The notes beneath the pieces were generated by a model that was given only the letters and a program-made list of their open reading frames with translations, searched no databases and was not told the origin of the DNA. Made by a program: the position numbers and the translations under genes. DNA of 64,000 nt from Mycobacterium sp. (GTDB taxonomy: Bacteria > Actinomycetota > Actinomycetes > Mycobacteriales > Mycobacteriaceae): contig JAOPVI010000386.1 of assembly GCA_025966225.1 (NCBI GenBank), positions 1-64,000 of the forward strand, given 5' to 3'. Below are positions 22,550-35,553 of this stretch, in pieces; positions within the stretch are counted from its first letter, which is position 1; the number at the start of each line of letters is the position of its first letter.

Positions 22550-23367
22550 TCAGCCGGCCAGGTAGGCGACGGCGTCGCGCATCCGCTCGGCTGCGGAGCG
22601 CACGGCCCCCGCGTCTGGGCCCGCCCGCAGTACGTCTCGGGACACGGCAGGCAACAACGAACCCGCCCTCGCTCCCCCAAGTCCCTTCAGCTCTTCCAGC
22701 CGACCACCCTGCGCACCCACCCCGGGCAGCAGCACGGGGCCGCCGAGGCAGCTCAGGTCCGGAACCTCTGAAAGCGTTGCGCCGACGACGACGCCGATCG
22801 ATCCGGGTTCCGGCGACGCCGCCCTGTTGACCGCCGCGACGTCGTCGACGACCGACTGCGCAACCGTGCGCCCGTCATTGACCGCGCGCTGCACGCTCGC
22901 GCCCTCGGGATTCGACGTTGCGGCGAGTACGAACACGCCGCGGCCATGCTGTGCAGCCGTGTCGAGCAAGGGTTGTAGTGAACCGAAACCCAGGTACGGC
23001 GAGGCGGTCACGGCGTCACTGGCGAGGGGTGAATCGCCCGCCCACGCTGCGGCATAGGCGGCCATCGTCGTACCGATGTCGCCGCGCTTGGCGTCGGCGA
23101 GTACCAGGACGCCCGCTTCCCGCAGCGCGGCAATGACGTACTCGAGCACGGAGTAGCCCGCTGCGCCATAGGTTTCGAAGAACGCCACCTGCGGCTTGAC
23201 CACCGCGAAACCGGCGTAAGCCCGCACGCACACGTCGCAGAACGCGCGAAGCCCGTCAGCATTGGTCGGCAGCCCCCACGCGGTCAGAAGCTCGGGATGC
23301 GGGTCGATGCCCAGGCACAACGGGCCGCGCGTCGACATCGCCTGGGTCAGCCGCACCCCGAAACCGG

Positions 23368-23371
<4 letters not shown>
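22550..23371 (-). CDS. pyrF: Orotidine 5'-phosphate decarboxylase (mycobacterial type)
   Basis: [33 protein letters not shown]. Confidence 0.95.
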
Positions 23372-26718
<3,347 letters not shown>

Positions 26719-26738
26719 CTAGCGCTCCCCCGTTCCCG

Positions 26739-26800
26739 CGCGAGTGTGCGCGTTCTGCCGGATTTGCCCGGCGTGTCGCGTACAGACACGCACGCTCGCG
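26739..26800. repeat. 62-nt palindromic intercistronic element between carA and carB
   Basis: CGCGAGTGTGCG ... GCCGGatttgcCCGGC ... CGCACGCTCGCG. Confidence 0.7.
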
Positions 26801-26813
26801 GACCAAGGGGTCA

Positions 26814-27938
26814 TCATTGCTCCCCTGCCATGAGGTCAACGAACTGGTCGAACAGGTACTCGGCATCGTGCGGTCCTGCGGCGGCCTCCGGGTGGTACTG
26901 CACCGAAAAGGCCCGGCCGTCAACGAGTTTGATGCCCTCGACGACCCCGTCGTTGGCGCACGTGTGGCTCACCACTGCCCGGCCGAACGGGGTGTCGAAC
27001 TCCTCACCCGCTTCACCCTCGAGTGCGAACCCGTGGTTCTGCGCTGTGACGGCCACGCGACCGGTGGCGTGGTCCATCACCGGGATGTTGATGCCCCGGT
27101 GGCCGAACGTCATCTTGTACGTCGACCTGCCAAGTGCACGGCCGAGGAGTTGATTGCCAAAGCAGATGCCGAACAACGGAATACCCGCGCCGAGCACCTG
27201 CCGGGTGACGCCGACGACGTGGTCGGCGGTCGCCGGGTCGCCGGGTCCGTTGGATAGGAAGACCCCGTCCGGGTTCAGGGCGGTGAGCTGCTCGAACGTC
27301 GTCGACGAGGGCAGTACGTGAGTGCGAATGCCGCGGTTGGCGAAGTTCCGCGGCGTATTGGTCTTGATGCCGAGGTCCAGCGCAGCAACCGTGAAGCGTT
27401 GTGGCCCATCGGGATCCACCACATAAGCCGAGGAGGTGCTGACCTCGCCGGCGAGGTCGGCCCCCAACATCGAGGGTTGGCTGCGCACTCGGCCCACCAA
27501 CTCGTCGACGCCGGCGAGACACTCGCCGGAGAAGACCCCTGCCTTCATCGAGCCCGCCGTGCGGAGGTGGCGCACCACGGCGCGGGTGTCGATGCCCGCG
27601 ATGCCGACGATGCCCTGGCGGACGAGTTCGTCGTCGAGCGTTCCGGTGGCCCGCCAGTTCGACGCGCGGGGCGACGGGTCGCGCACGGCGTATCCGGCCA
27701 CCCAGATCTTGTCGCCCCGACTCTCGGCGTCCTCGCCGTTCCAGCCCGTGTTCCCGATCTGCGGTGCCGTCGCCACGACGATCTGGCCGTGGTAACTCGG
27801 GTCGGTCAGAGTCTCCTGGTAGCCGGACATTCCGGTGGAGAACACCGCCTCGCCCAACGTCTGGCCGACCGCCCCGAACGGCGTTCCGGTGAATACCCGG
27901 CCATCGTCTAGCACCAGCACGGCCTTGGGCCCACTCAT
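26814..27938 (-). CDS. carA: Carbamoyl-phosphate synthase small subunit
   Basis: [34 protein letters not shown]. Confidence 0.97.
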   Translation of the reverse strand: MSGPKAVLVLDDGRVFTGTPFGAVGQTLGEAVFSTGMSGYQETLTDPSYHGQIVVATAPQIGNTGWNGEDAESRGDKIWVAGYAVRDPSPRASNWRATGTLDDELVRQGIVGIAGIDTRAVVRHLRTAGSMKAGVFSGECLAGVDELVGRVRSQPSMLGADLAGEVSTSSAYVVDPDGPQRFTVAALDLGIKTNTPRNFANRGIRTHVLPSSTTFEQLTALNPDGVFLSNGPGDPATADHVVGVTRQVLGAGIPLFGICFGNQLLGRALGRSTYKMTFGHRGINIPVMDHATGRVAVTAQNHGFALEGEAGEEFDTPFGRAVVSHTCANDGVVEGIKLVDGRAFSVQYHPEAAAGPHDAEYLFDQFVDLMAGEQ

Positions 27939-28468
27939 GAGGACTCCTCTACCCAGTTGGCGATTTCACGGCGGTCGTCGCCGCGGAACCCGGTGTCGAT
28001 CTCGGTGCCCGATGGGAGTTTCCATCGGATGGCGAGGATGCCGTCGTGCGTCAGCGCCTTGCCCGCGATGGCCCGCTCCGTCCTGATCGCGGTGATCGAC
28101 TCGTCGGGGATCCAGATCGGCGTGGCGCCAATGCGTTGAACCATGATGCCCTCGGGATAGCGTGTCAACGTCGCCTTGCTGCGGAAGCCGAGGTCACCGA
28201 CGACGACCCTGTCCAGCCAGCTTGGCGGTTGGACACTATCCCGAAGTGCATGCGGGTCGGCGATGGTGCTCCCCACGTACAGCCCCTTCGTGGCGGAAAC
28301 GATCGCGGGCCCAACGGTGTCCGGCAGCGCAGGCAAGCGGCCGATGGTCTTGGCCTGACGCTGCGCCCCATGCAACCAGCCCTGCATCATGCGCCGGATC
28401 AGGAAGCCGATGAGCAGCACGAGCAGGGCCGCCATGATCAGCGAGGCGATCAGCGTTGGGGTGTTCAC
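27935..28468 (-). CDS. PH-like domain membrane protein of the pyr operon
   Basis: N-terminal TM; position between carA and pyrC; 4-nt overlaps both sides. Confidence 0.75.
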   Translation of the reverse strand: MNTPTLIASLIMAALLVLLIGFLIRRMMQGWLHGAQRQAKTIGRLPALPDTVGPAIVSATKGLYVGSTIADPHALRDSVQPPSWLDRVVVGDLGFRSKATLTRYPEGIMVQRIGATPIWIPDESITAIRTERAIAGKALTHDGILAIRWKLPSGTEIDTGFRGDDRREIANWVEESS

Positions 28469-29820
28469 GCGGTGCCGTCCCCCCGGGTCGCTGCGCTCTC
28501 CCCCGCAAGCGGGGGGACCCCCAGCGCCGGACTCTTCCCATCGCGCGCGGTGACCTTGCCGCGCAACAACGTCAACGTCACGGCGGCAGGCAGGGTCATC
28601 GACTCGTATGGCGTGTTGTCAGAACGACTGGCCAAGGCCGCGCCGTCGACGGTCCAGGTCGCGTCCGGGTCGATCAGCGTCACGTTGGCGGGCTCGCCGA
28701 CCTCGAGCGGGCGGCCCTGATCGGCCAACCCGACGATGCGAGCGGGCGCCTCACTCATGACGCGGGCGACGTCGCGCCAGGTCAGCAACCCTGGCCGCAC
28801 CATCGTCTCGACGACGACGGACAACGCGGTCTGCAAGCCGAGCATGCCTGGCCTGGCCGCCGCGAACTCGCACATCTTCTCGTGCTCGGCGTGCGGGGCG
28901 TGATCAGTCGCGACACAGTCGATGACGCCGTCCGCCAGCGCTTGGCGCAGAGCCTGCGCATCGCTTGCTTCGCGCAGCGGCGGGTTGACCCGGTTGCGCC
29001 CGTCATAGGTCTGCAGTCGGCTGTCGTCGAGCAGAAGATGATGCGGCGTCACTTCGGCGGTGATCGAAATCCCTTGCGCCTTAGCCCATCTGACCAGTTC
29101 AACGGTGCCGGAGGTGGAGGCGTGGCAGATGTGCACCCGCGCCCCGGCATCGCGAGCAAGCAGTGCGTCACGCGCGACGATCGATTCCTCGGCGGCCCGC
29201 GGCCAACCGGCAAGGCCAAGTCGAGCCGCGTTGGGCCCCTCGTGCGCGATGGCGCCGACCGTGAGCCGAGGTTCCTCGGCATGTTGGGCGATCAGCACGC
29301 CCAACCCGCTTGCGTACTCCAAAGCGCGACGCATGATCAGCGGATCGTGCACACAGATGCCGTCGTCGGAGAACATCCGCACCCGGCCGACTCCCGCGGC
29401 CATCATGCCCATCTCGGTGAGCTGTGCGCCGGCCAGACCGACGGTCACCGCCCCGACCGGGTGCACGTCGACCAGTCCGACCTGCTGCCCGCGATGCCAT
29501 ACGTGGTCGGTGACCACCGGGCTGTCGGCCACTGGATTGGTGTTGGCCATGGCGAACACCGCGGTGTAACCGCCGAGCGCCGCTGCCGCCGAACCGGTTT
29601 CGATGTCCTCGGCATACTCGCGACCAGGCTCGCGTAGGTGGGTGTGCAGGTCGACGAAACCCGGAAGCAGCACCTGGCCGTTGGCGTCGATGACCTCCGC
29701 GTCGTCGGTGACCTTGAGCTCGGTCCCGATGTCAGCGAGTTGCCCGTCGGCGACGAGCACGTCGACCGGGTCCCCCTCGCCGTAGCGACGGACGCCGCGG
29801 ATCAGTATAGGTGGCGTCAT
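28465..29820 (-). CDS. pyrC: Dihydroorotase
   Basis: [35 protein letters not shown]. Confidence 0.96.
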   Translation of the reverse strand: MTPPILIRGVRRYGEGDPVDVLVADGQLADIGTELKVTDDAEVIDANGQVLLPGFVDLHTHLREPGREYAEDIETGSAAAALGGYTAVFAMANTNPVADSPVVTDHVWHRGQQVGLVDVHPVGAVTVGLAGAQLTEMGMMAAGVGRVRMFSDDGICVHDPLIMRRALEYASGLGVLIAQHAEEPRLTVGAIAHEGPNAARLGLAGWPRAAEESIVARDALLARDAGARVHICHASTSGTVELVRWAKAQGISITAEVTPHHLLLDDSRLQTYDGRNRVNPPLREASDAQALRQALADGVIDCVATDHAPHAEHEKMCEFAAARPGMLGLQTALSVVVETMVRPGLLTWRDVARVMSEAPARIVGLADQGRPLEVGEPANVTLIDPDATWTVDGAALASRSDNTPYESMTLPAAVTLTLLRGKVTARDGKSPALGVPPLAGESAATRGDGTA

Positions 29821-30770
29821 GCGCTGATGGCCTCCCGTTCCGCTCCGACCAGCAGGTGAAAGAGCACAGCCATCCGCACGTGCACTCCGTTGGAAACCTG
29901 TTGCAGCACAGCTGATTGCGATGAGTCCGCCACCGACGACGAGATCTCCATGCCGCGCAGCATCGGGCCGGGGTGCAGCACCACCGCGTTGCTCGGCAGT
30001 TGGGCCTGGCGCTTCTCGGACAACCCGTAGAGCACCGAGTACTCCCTGGCCGATGGGAAGAAGCCGCCGTTCATCCGCTCGGCCTGGACCCTCAGCATCA
30101 ACACCGCGTCGGCTGCAGGCAACTCGGCGTCGAGGTCGTAAGAAACGCTCACCGGCCAGTCGGTGACTCCCAGCGGGAGCAGGGTCGGCGGGGCGACCAG
30201 CACCACCTCGGCACCGAGGGTGGCCAGCAGCAGCACGTTCGAGCGCGCCACCCGGCTGTGCAGGACGTCGCCGACGATCACCACACGTTTGCCCTCGATG
30301 GTCCCGAGCCGCTGCCGGATGGTCAGCGCGTCGAGCAGCGCCTGCGTGGGGTGTTCGTGGGTACCGTCGCCAGCGTTGATGACACTGGGTCCTCCGTCGG
30401 GGCCCTCACGCGTCCACTCCGCAAGCTGTTGTGCCGCACCGGAAGCCGGGTGCCGGATGATCAGCGCGTCAGCACCCGCCGCGCGCAGGGTCAGCGCGGT
30501 GTCGCGCAGGGATTCGCCCTTGGCCACCGACGATCCCGATGCGCTGACGTTGATCACGTCCGCACTCATCCACTTGCCCGCCACCTCGAACGACACGCGG
30601 GTACGCGTCGAGTTCTCGTAGAACATCGTGATCACGGTGCGGCCCCGCAGCGTCGGCAGCTTCTTGACCTCGCGGCCGACGAGCGCCTCCCGGAAGCGGT
30701 CGGCGTCGTCGAGGATCGCTGTCGCCTCGTCACGGGTCAGATCGGCCGCGGACAGCAGGTGTCTCGTCAC
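29817..30770 (-). CDS. pyrB: Aspartate carbamoyltransferase catalytic subunit
   Basis: [36 protein letters not shown]. Confidence 0.97.
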   Translation of the reverse strand: MTRHLLSAADLTRDEATAILDDADRFREALVGREVKKLPTLRGRTVITMFYENSTRTRVSFEVAGKWMSADVINVSASGSSVAKGESLRDTALTLRAAGADALIIRHPASGAAQQLAEWTREGPDGGPSVINAGDGTHEHPTQALLDALTIRQRLGTIEGKRVVIVGDVLHSRVARSNVLLLATLGAEVVLVAPPTLLPLGVTDWPVSVSYDLDAELPAADAVLMLRVQAERMNGGFFPSAREYSVLYGLSEKRQAQLPSNAVVLHPGPMLRGMEISSSVADSSQSAVLQQVSNGVHVRMAVLFHLLVGAEREAISA

Positions 30771-30779
30771 GTCACTCCG

Positions 30780-30803
30780 TTCGTCGCGCAGGCGCTCATC
30801 ACT
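30780..30803 (-). repeat. Family-A intercistronic repeat, copy 2a
   Basis: ttcgtcgcgcaggcgctcatcact. Confidence 0.7.
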
Positions 30804-30811
30804 GCCCTATG

Positions 30812-30834
30812 TTCTTCGCGCAAGCGCTCATCAC
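30812..30834 (-). repeat. Family-A intercistronic repeat, copy 2b (contains the pyrR stop codon)
   Basis: ttcttcgcgcaagcgctcatcac; pyrR TGA = 30831-30833. Confidence 0.8.
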
Positions 30835-31403
30835 CGCTTGGGCCCTCCGTGCGAAGCAATCAGCACGCCATCCCGACCGTCGTGTTCGGCCAGGAGCACC
30901 TTGATGTTGTCGTTGCGGGAAGTCGGCACGTTCTTTCCGACGTAGTCGGCGCGAAACGGGAGTTCGCGGTGACCGCGGTCGACGAGCGCGGCCAGTTGCA
31001 CCGCGCGCGGCCTGCCGACGTCGCGCAACGCATCGAGCGCGGCTCGCACGGTGCGTCCGGAGTAGAGCACGTCGTCGACGAGCACCACGACCGCGTCGTC
31101 GACGCCGCCGTCGGGAATCGACGTGTCCTCGAGCGGACGGGGTGGCTTGAAGTTCAGGTCGTCGCGGTAGAGCGTGACGTCGAGCGCCCCGGCCGCGACG
31201 GCTACCGAGGAGAACTCGGTGATGTTGTGCGCAAGCCGCGCGGCGAGCGTGACGCCGCGGGTCGGAATGCCGAGCAGAACCACGCGCGGCGCGTCGGCGC
31301 CGTCCAGCGCGGTCTTCTCGATGATTTGGTGCGCGATGCGGGAAATGGTCCGGCTCACGTCCGCGGCGGACATCAATTCCCGGTCGGGGCTTGGCGCAGC
31401 CAT
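30831..31403 (-). CDS. pyrR: Bifunctional pyr operon regulator / uracil phosphoribosyltransferase
   Basis: [31 protein letters not shown]. Confidence 0.95.
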   Translation of the reverse strand: MAAPSPDRELMSAADVSRTISRIAHQIIEKTALDGADAPRVVLLGIPTRGVTLAARLAHNITEFSSVAVAAGALDVTLYRDDLNFKPPRPLEDTSIPDGGVDDAVVVLVDDVLYSGRTVRAALDALRDVGRPRAVQLAALVDRGHRELPFRADYVGKNVPTSRNDNIKVLLAEHDGRDGVLIASHGGPKR

Positions 31404-31414
31404 GGGCGACCTGG

Positions 31415-31441
31415 ACCTCCTTCTCCGCCTCTCGGGACGGA
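31415..31441 (-). promoter_or_regulatory. PyrR-binding-loop-like hairpin (31424-31441) followed by Shine-Dalgarno (31415-31422)
   Basis: Minus-strand TCCGTCCCGAGAGGCGGA then gAAGGAGGT upstream of the pyrR ATG. Confidence 0.65.
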
Positions 31442-31517
31442 TCGTTAAAGGACGTCGAACTGCCGGGGAGCCTAGCACCCCGCGTCGCGGTGGCGAAGTG
31501 CTGACTAGGCTGGCCGC

Positions 31518-32723
31518 GTGAATCTCGACGGCAACCAGGCGTCCATCCTCGAGGTGATCGACTCGGGTCTGCTCGCGGGCGCGGTCACGATGGTCTGGCA
31601 GGCCGGAGAAGTGGTGCAGGTCCACGAACTCGGATACCGCGACGTTCAAGCGGGATTGCCGATGCAGCGCGACACCATCTTCCGGATCGCGTCGATGACC
31701 AAACCGATCACCGTGGCTGCGGCAATTTCGCTTGTCGAGGAAGGCAAGTTCGCGCTGTCCGATCCCGTCGCGCCGTTTCTACCCGAGCTCGCCGACGTGG
31801 CTGTGATGGCCGATCCCAGCGGGCCGCTCGAGAAGACGGTGCCGCTGCGCAGGCCAATCACGTTCGACGACCTCATGACCCACCGAAGTGGTCTTGCTTA
31901 CGCGTTCTCGGTGGGGCCTCCGCTCGGGCGGGCGTACGGAAGGCTGATGCACCGCCAGGACGAGGACCGTTGGCTGGCCGAACTGGCGGAGCTGCCGCTG
32001 GCTCACCAACCCGGCGACCGGCTGACGTACAGCCATGCCACTGACGTCCTGGGCATCGCACTGTCGCGTATCGAGGGCAAGCCGCTCGCGGAGGTGTTGG
32101 CGCACCGGATCTTCGAGCCACTCGGCATGGTCGACACCGGGTTTGCGGTCACTCCGGCGGGCCGCAGGCGGGCGGCGACCATGTACAAGCTCGACGCGAA
32201 CAACCAGCTCAGCGACGACGCGATGGGCCCCGCGCCGGTGACTTTGCCCACGTTCTGCGCCGGAGGATCGGGGCTGTGGTCGACGGTCGACGACTATCTG
32301 GCGTTCGCGCGCATGCTGCTCGGGTTCGGAACCGTCGACGGAGTGCGGGTGTTGTCCGAGGAGTCGGTTCGGTCGATGCGCACCAACCGGCTCACCGAGG
32401 ACCAGAAGCGTCACCCCTTTCTGGGAATGCCCTATTGGCACGGCCGCGGATTCGGGCTGAACCTGTCGGTGGTGACCGATCCCGCGCAGTCGCGCCAGTT
32501 GTATGGGCCGGGCGGGCTCGGTGCGTTCAACTGGCCCGGCGCCTACGGGACGTGGTGGTTGGCCGACCCGTCAGCAGACGCGATCCTCTTCTACCTGATC
32601 CAGAACATGCCCGAACTCAGCAGCGATGCCGCCGCCTCCGTCGCGGGCAACACGTCGTTGGTCAAGCTGCAATCGGCCCAGCCCAAGTTCGTCCGTCGCA
32701 CCTACCAGGCGTTGGAGGCCTGA
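31518..32723 (+). CDS. Beta-lactamase family serine hydrolase/esterase
   Basis: SxxK motif [31 protein letters not shown]. Confidence 0.9.
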   Translation: MNLDGNQASILEVIDSGLLAGAVTMVWQAGEVVQVHELGYRDVQAGLPMQRDTIFRIASMTKPITVAAAISLVEEGKFALSDPVAPFLPELADVAVMADPSGPLEKTVPLRRPITFDDLMTHRSGLAYAFSVGPPLGRAYGRLMHRQDEDRWLAELAELPLAHQPGDRLTYSHATDVLGIALSRIEGKPLAEVLAHRIFEPLGMVDTGFAVTPAGRRRAATMYKLDANNQLSDDAMGPAPVTLPTFCAGGSGLWSTVDDYLAFARMLLGFGTVDGVRVLSEESVRSMRTNRLTEDQKRHPFLGMPYWHGRGFGLNLSVVTDPAQSRQLYGPGGLGAFNWPGAYGTWWLADPSADAILFYLIQNMPELSSDAAASVAGNTSLVKLQSAQPKFVRRTYQALEA

Positions 32724-32765
32724 TCCTCGAGTCCTCCTCGTCGAAACTGCGGGGAGGTGATGGGA

Positions 32766-33071
32766 TCAGGCCGACGCGCGAAGCGTCGCGTCCTGAGCGC
32801 GCACGACGGTGTCGATGCGGCCGAACCGGTCGATCACCCGCTCGGTCATGCGGCTCCATTGGCTTTGGTCGGTGGTGTCACCCGCGATGACCATCACCCG
32901 ATCGGCGGAGTAGCCGTGCATGACCCTGACCACGGCGCCGGGATGGCGAGCTACCACCGCGACCCGACGCCCGTCGGCCAGCAGCCTGCGCGCCAGCTGA
33001 TATCCGGCGTCGGTGTCGCCGTCCAGCACGAAGACGACTGTGGTTGCGGTATCGGCTATCTCGCGACTCAT
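32766..33071 (-). CDS. Short SDR-like (Rossmann) protein, about 101 aa, no catalytic YxxxK
   Basis: TTVVFVLDGDTDAGYQLARRLLADGRRVAVVARHP...VIAGDTTDQSQWSRMTERVIDRFGRIDTVVRA. Confidence 0.55.
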   Translation of the reverse strand: MSREIADTATTVVFVLDGDTDAGYQLARRLLADGRRVAVVARHPGAVVRVMHGYSADRVMVIAGDTTDQSQWSRMTERVIDRFGRIDTVVRAQDATLRASA

Positions 33072-33170
33072 GAACTCAGTCAACGCCCGCGACCTTGGCG
33101 CGCGATGTGGACCGGTTATGGAATCGCCACGAACCCGGGGGTAGACCGAACCGTTCGTTGTGAGTCGAAT

Positions 33171-33185
33171 GCGTATGACATACGC
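33171..33185. promoter_or_regulatory. Candidate operator palindrome GCGTATG-A-CATACGC overlapping a -10-like TACGCT
   Basis: Perfect 7-1-7 inverted repeat 8 nt upstream of ATG 33194. Confidence 0.55.
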
Positions 33186-33193
33186 TTTCGGAC

Positions 33194-34387
33194 ATGGCTG
33201 AACCAACCGTGCTCATCAGCGGCGCCGGGATCGCCGGACCCACGCTGGCATTCTGGCTGCACCGCAACGGGTATCGCGTGATGGTCGTCGAACTCGCCCC
33301 AGGCATTCGTCCCGGCGGCCAAACGGTCGACCTGCGCGGCGTCGGACGCGACGTCGTCGAGCGGATGGGCCTGCTTGACCAGATGACCGCGTTGGCGCTG
33401 GACCAGGCGGGGGCCGCGTGGGTGAGGTCGGACGGCGGTTCGTCGGGCCGAGATGCCCGTCACCGCATTCGACGGCAACGGGCTACATCGCCGAGGTGCT
33501 CTACACCGCGACTGCCGAGCACCGAGTACCGATTCGACGCCCGCATCGACGAACTGACGCAGGATGACGATCGCGTCCACGCCACGCTGTCCGACGGCTC
33601 GACCGTCACCGCAGATCTCGTCGTCGGCGCCGACGGCGCACACTCCGCGGTACGCAAGCTGGTGTGGGGGCCAGAGGAACAATTCGTCAAACCGCTCGGC
33701 GGATACCACGCATGGTTCACCGCGCAGGACACCGTCGGGCTCGACGGCTGGTTCCTCATCTATCAGGAACCCGGGCTGGTCACGTCGATGCGACCCGACC
33801 ACGACCTCCGACTCTCGAAGGCCGGCTTGGCCTTTCGCTCGGAACCGATCGTCTACGACCGCAAGGACGTCGTCGCCCAGCGGCAGCTCATCGAGGACAA
33901 GTTCGCAAACGCAGGCTGGGAATCGGCGGCGCTGCTTGCCGCGGCGCGGACGGCTGACGACTTCTACTTCGACGCGTTCGTCCAGGTGCAGATGGACTCG
34001 TGGTCGTCGGGGCGGGCCACCCTCGTCGGGGACGCAGGGTATTGCGCATCGCCGCTCAGCGGCATGGGTACCGCACTCGCGCTCGTCGGGGCATATGTGC
34101 TCGCTGGCGAACTCGGTCCGGCAGGCGACGGACTGTCACCACAGCGACTCGCCGAAGCGTTCGCACGGTACGAAGCCAGGATGAGGCCGTTCGTCGCCAA
34201 CGCGCAGAAGCTGCCCGCCGGAATCGACGGTTACGCGCCGAAGTCCAAGACGGACATCGCGATCAACGGTCTGGTGATGAAGTGGATGCAGCGGTGGCCG
34301 TTCCGTCCCATTGCCAACCGTTTGTGGATGAGCAAGGCGAACTCCATTGCACTGCCGGACTACCAACCCGGCGGGGCAGGAGCGTAA
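33194..34387 (+). CDS. FAD-dependent (PHBH-class) monooxygenase with internally frame-scrambled segment
   Basis: VLISGAGIAGPTLAFWLHRNGYRVMVVE; VGADGAHSAVRKLVWG; VGDAGYCASPLSGMGTALALVGAYVLAGEL. Confidence 0.85.
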   Translation: MAEPTVLISGAGIAGPTLAFWLHRNGYRVMVVELAPGIRPGGQTVDLRGVGRDVVERMGLLDQMTALALDQAGAAWVRSDGGSSGRDARHRIRRQRATSPRCSTPRLPSTEYRFDARIDELTQDDDRVHATLSDGSTVTADLVVGADGAHSAVRKLVWGPEEQFVKPLGGYHAWFTAQDTVGLDGWFLIYQEPGLVTSMRPDHDLRLSKAGLAFRSEPIVYDRKDVVAQRQLIEDKFANAGWESAALLAAARTADDFYFDAFVQVQMDSWSSGRATLVGDAGYCASPLSGMGTALALVGAYVLAGELGPAGDGLSPQRLAEAFARYEARMRPFVANAQKLPAGIDGYAPKSKTDIAINGLVMKWMQRWPFRPIANRLWMSKANSIALPDYQPGGAGA

Positions 34388-34402
34388 CGACCCGGAGGCG
34401 AG

Positions 34403-34435
34403 CTGACACCGGCGACCCCTCGTCGCCGGTGTCAG
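34403..34435. terminator. Strong stem-loop, 14-bp perfect stem, 5-nt loop
   Basis: CTGACACCGGCGAC-ccctc-GTCGCCGGTGTCAG. Confidence 0.85.
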
Positions 34436-34638
34436 TCCCCCCGCCCCTTACGTCACGTCTTCAGCACCGCCGACGGGGCCGGCATCACACGGCATCGAAA
34501 TGTCGGCGTAGACGGTGTCATTGGCTACTTCAGTGACGTAAAGCGTGTTACCAGGAGATCGTCAACCAGCGGCAGGTGCGCACGTCGAGTAGTGCACTAC
34601 TCGAATTTCGGCACCGGCCGTTACTCGGTCCGCTGCGC

Positions 34639-35025
34639 TCACACCGACCGCGACAGCACCCGCCCGAATTGCAACAGCCGCTCCATCTGAGCCAGCCCGC
34701 CGTTGTCGACCGTCTTCACGTACCGGAAGGACTCACAGAACAGCTCAGTGTCGTCGGTCGTGGTCGACCCGTCGTCGGCTCGCCAGATGATCAGCCTGCG
34801 CCCATCGGTGAGCACCACTTTCTGTCACAACGCGTCGCCCCAGAGCTCGCTGGTGACGCCCCGCGACATGATGAACGACTTGACCGCTGGGAAGTCCACC
34901 AGAGAGCGCAGCTGATCCAAGGCCAGGTCCGGGTCGCGCAGGTAAACCTTGGCCGCATCTTCCAGGCTCGAGTACGGAGCCCAGTCCTGCGGCACCACCG
35001 TCAGTGCCCTTGCTTCTTCGCGCAA
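34639..35025 (-). pseudogene. Conserved hypothetical downstream of nusB (possible Rv2532c-type ortholog by position) split by in-frame TGA
   Basis: MREEARALTVVPQDWAPYSSLEDAAKVYLRDPDLALDQLRSLVDFPAVKSFIMSRGVTSELWGDAL(TGA 34825-34827)QKVVLTDGRRLIIWRADDGSTTTDDTELFCESFRYVKTVDNGGLAQMERLLQFGRVLSRSV*. Confidence 0.65.
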
Positions 35026-35037
35026 GCGCTCATCAGA
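35014..35037 (-). repeat. Family-A intercistronic repeat, copy 3 (contains the nusB stop codon)
   Basis: ttcttcgcgcaagcgctcatcaga; nusB TGA = 35033-35035. Confidence 0.8.
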
Positions 35038-35533
35038 CGCCCTCGGGGCGACGGACCGCTTCCTGCACCGCCTGCGCCGCTGCTCGAATCTGTGGAGTCA
35101 CCAACATGATCTGGCCGAGCACGCCGTTGACGAACGCGGGCGAATCGTCGGTGGAGAGCTTCTTCGCCAGCTCGACCGCCTCGTCCACCGCAACCGGCTC
35201 GGGTACGTCGTCGGCGTGCAAGAGTTCCCAGACCGCCACCCGCAGGATCGCCCGGTCGACGGCGGGCAGCCGCTCCAACGTCCAACCCTGCAGATGGGCG
35301 GAGATCAGGTCGTCGATGTGTGCGGCGTGCTCCGTCACCCCACGGGCCACCGTCATCGTGTAGGAGTTCAGCGCAGATACTTCGGAATCGCTTTCCGCGA
35401 ACGTATTTCGCGAGTCGGCCACCGCCGCGGGGGTCAACCCGCGGGCCTCGGCCTCGAACAGCACGTCGACGGCGCGCTTGCGGGCCTGATGCCGGCCCCG
35501 GTCTGATCGACGGTCAGGCATGAAGCGGGGCAC
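35033..35533 (-). CDS. nusB: Transcription antitermination factor NusB
   Basis: [19 protein letters not shown]...[29 protein letters not shown]. Confidence 0.95.
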   Translation of the reverse strand: MPRFMPDRRSDRGRHQARKRAVDVLFEAEARGLTPAAVADSRNTFAESDSEVSALNSYTMTVARGVTEHAAHIDDLISAHLQGWTLERLPAVDRAILRVAVWELLHADDVPEPVAVDEAVELAKKLSTDDSPAFVNGVLGQIMLVTPQIRAAAQAVQEAVRRPEGV

Positions 35534-35553
35534 CCACCCCGAGGCCGAAGCCG

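Noticed and set aside
29973-31448. 491-aa + strand ORF
   Set aside because: Antisense to pyrB/pyrR; shadow ORF.
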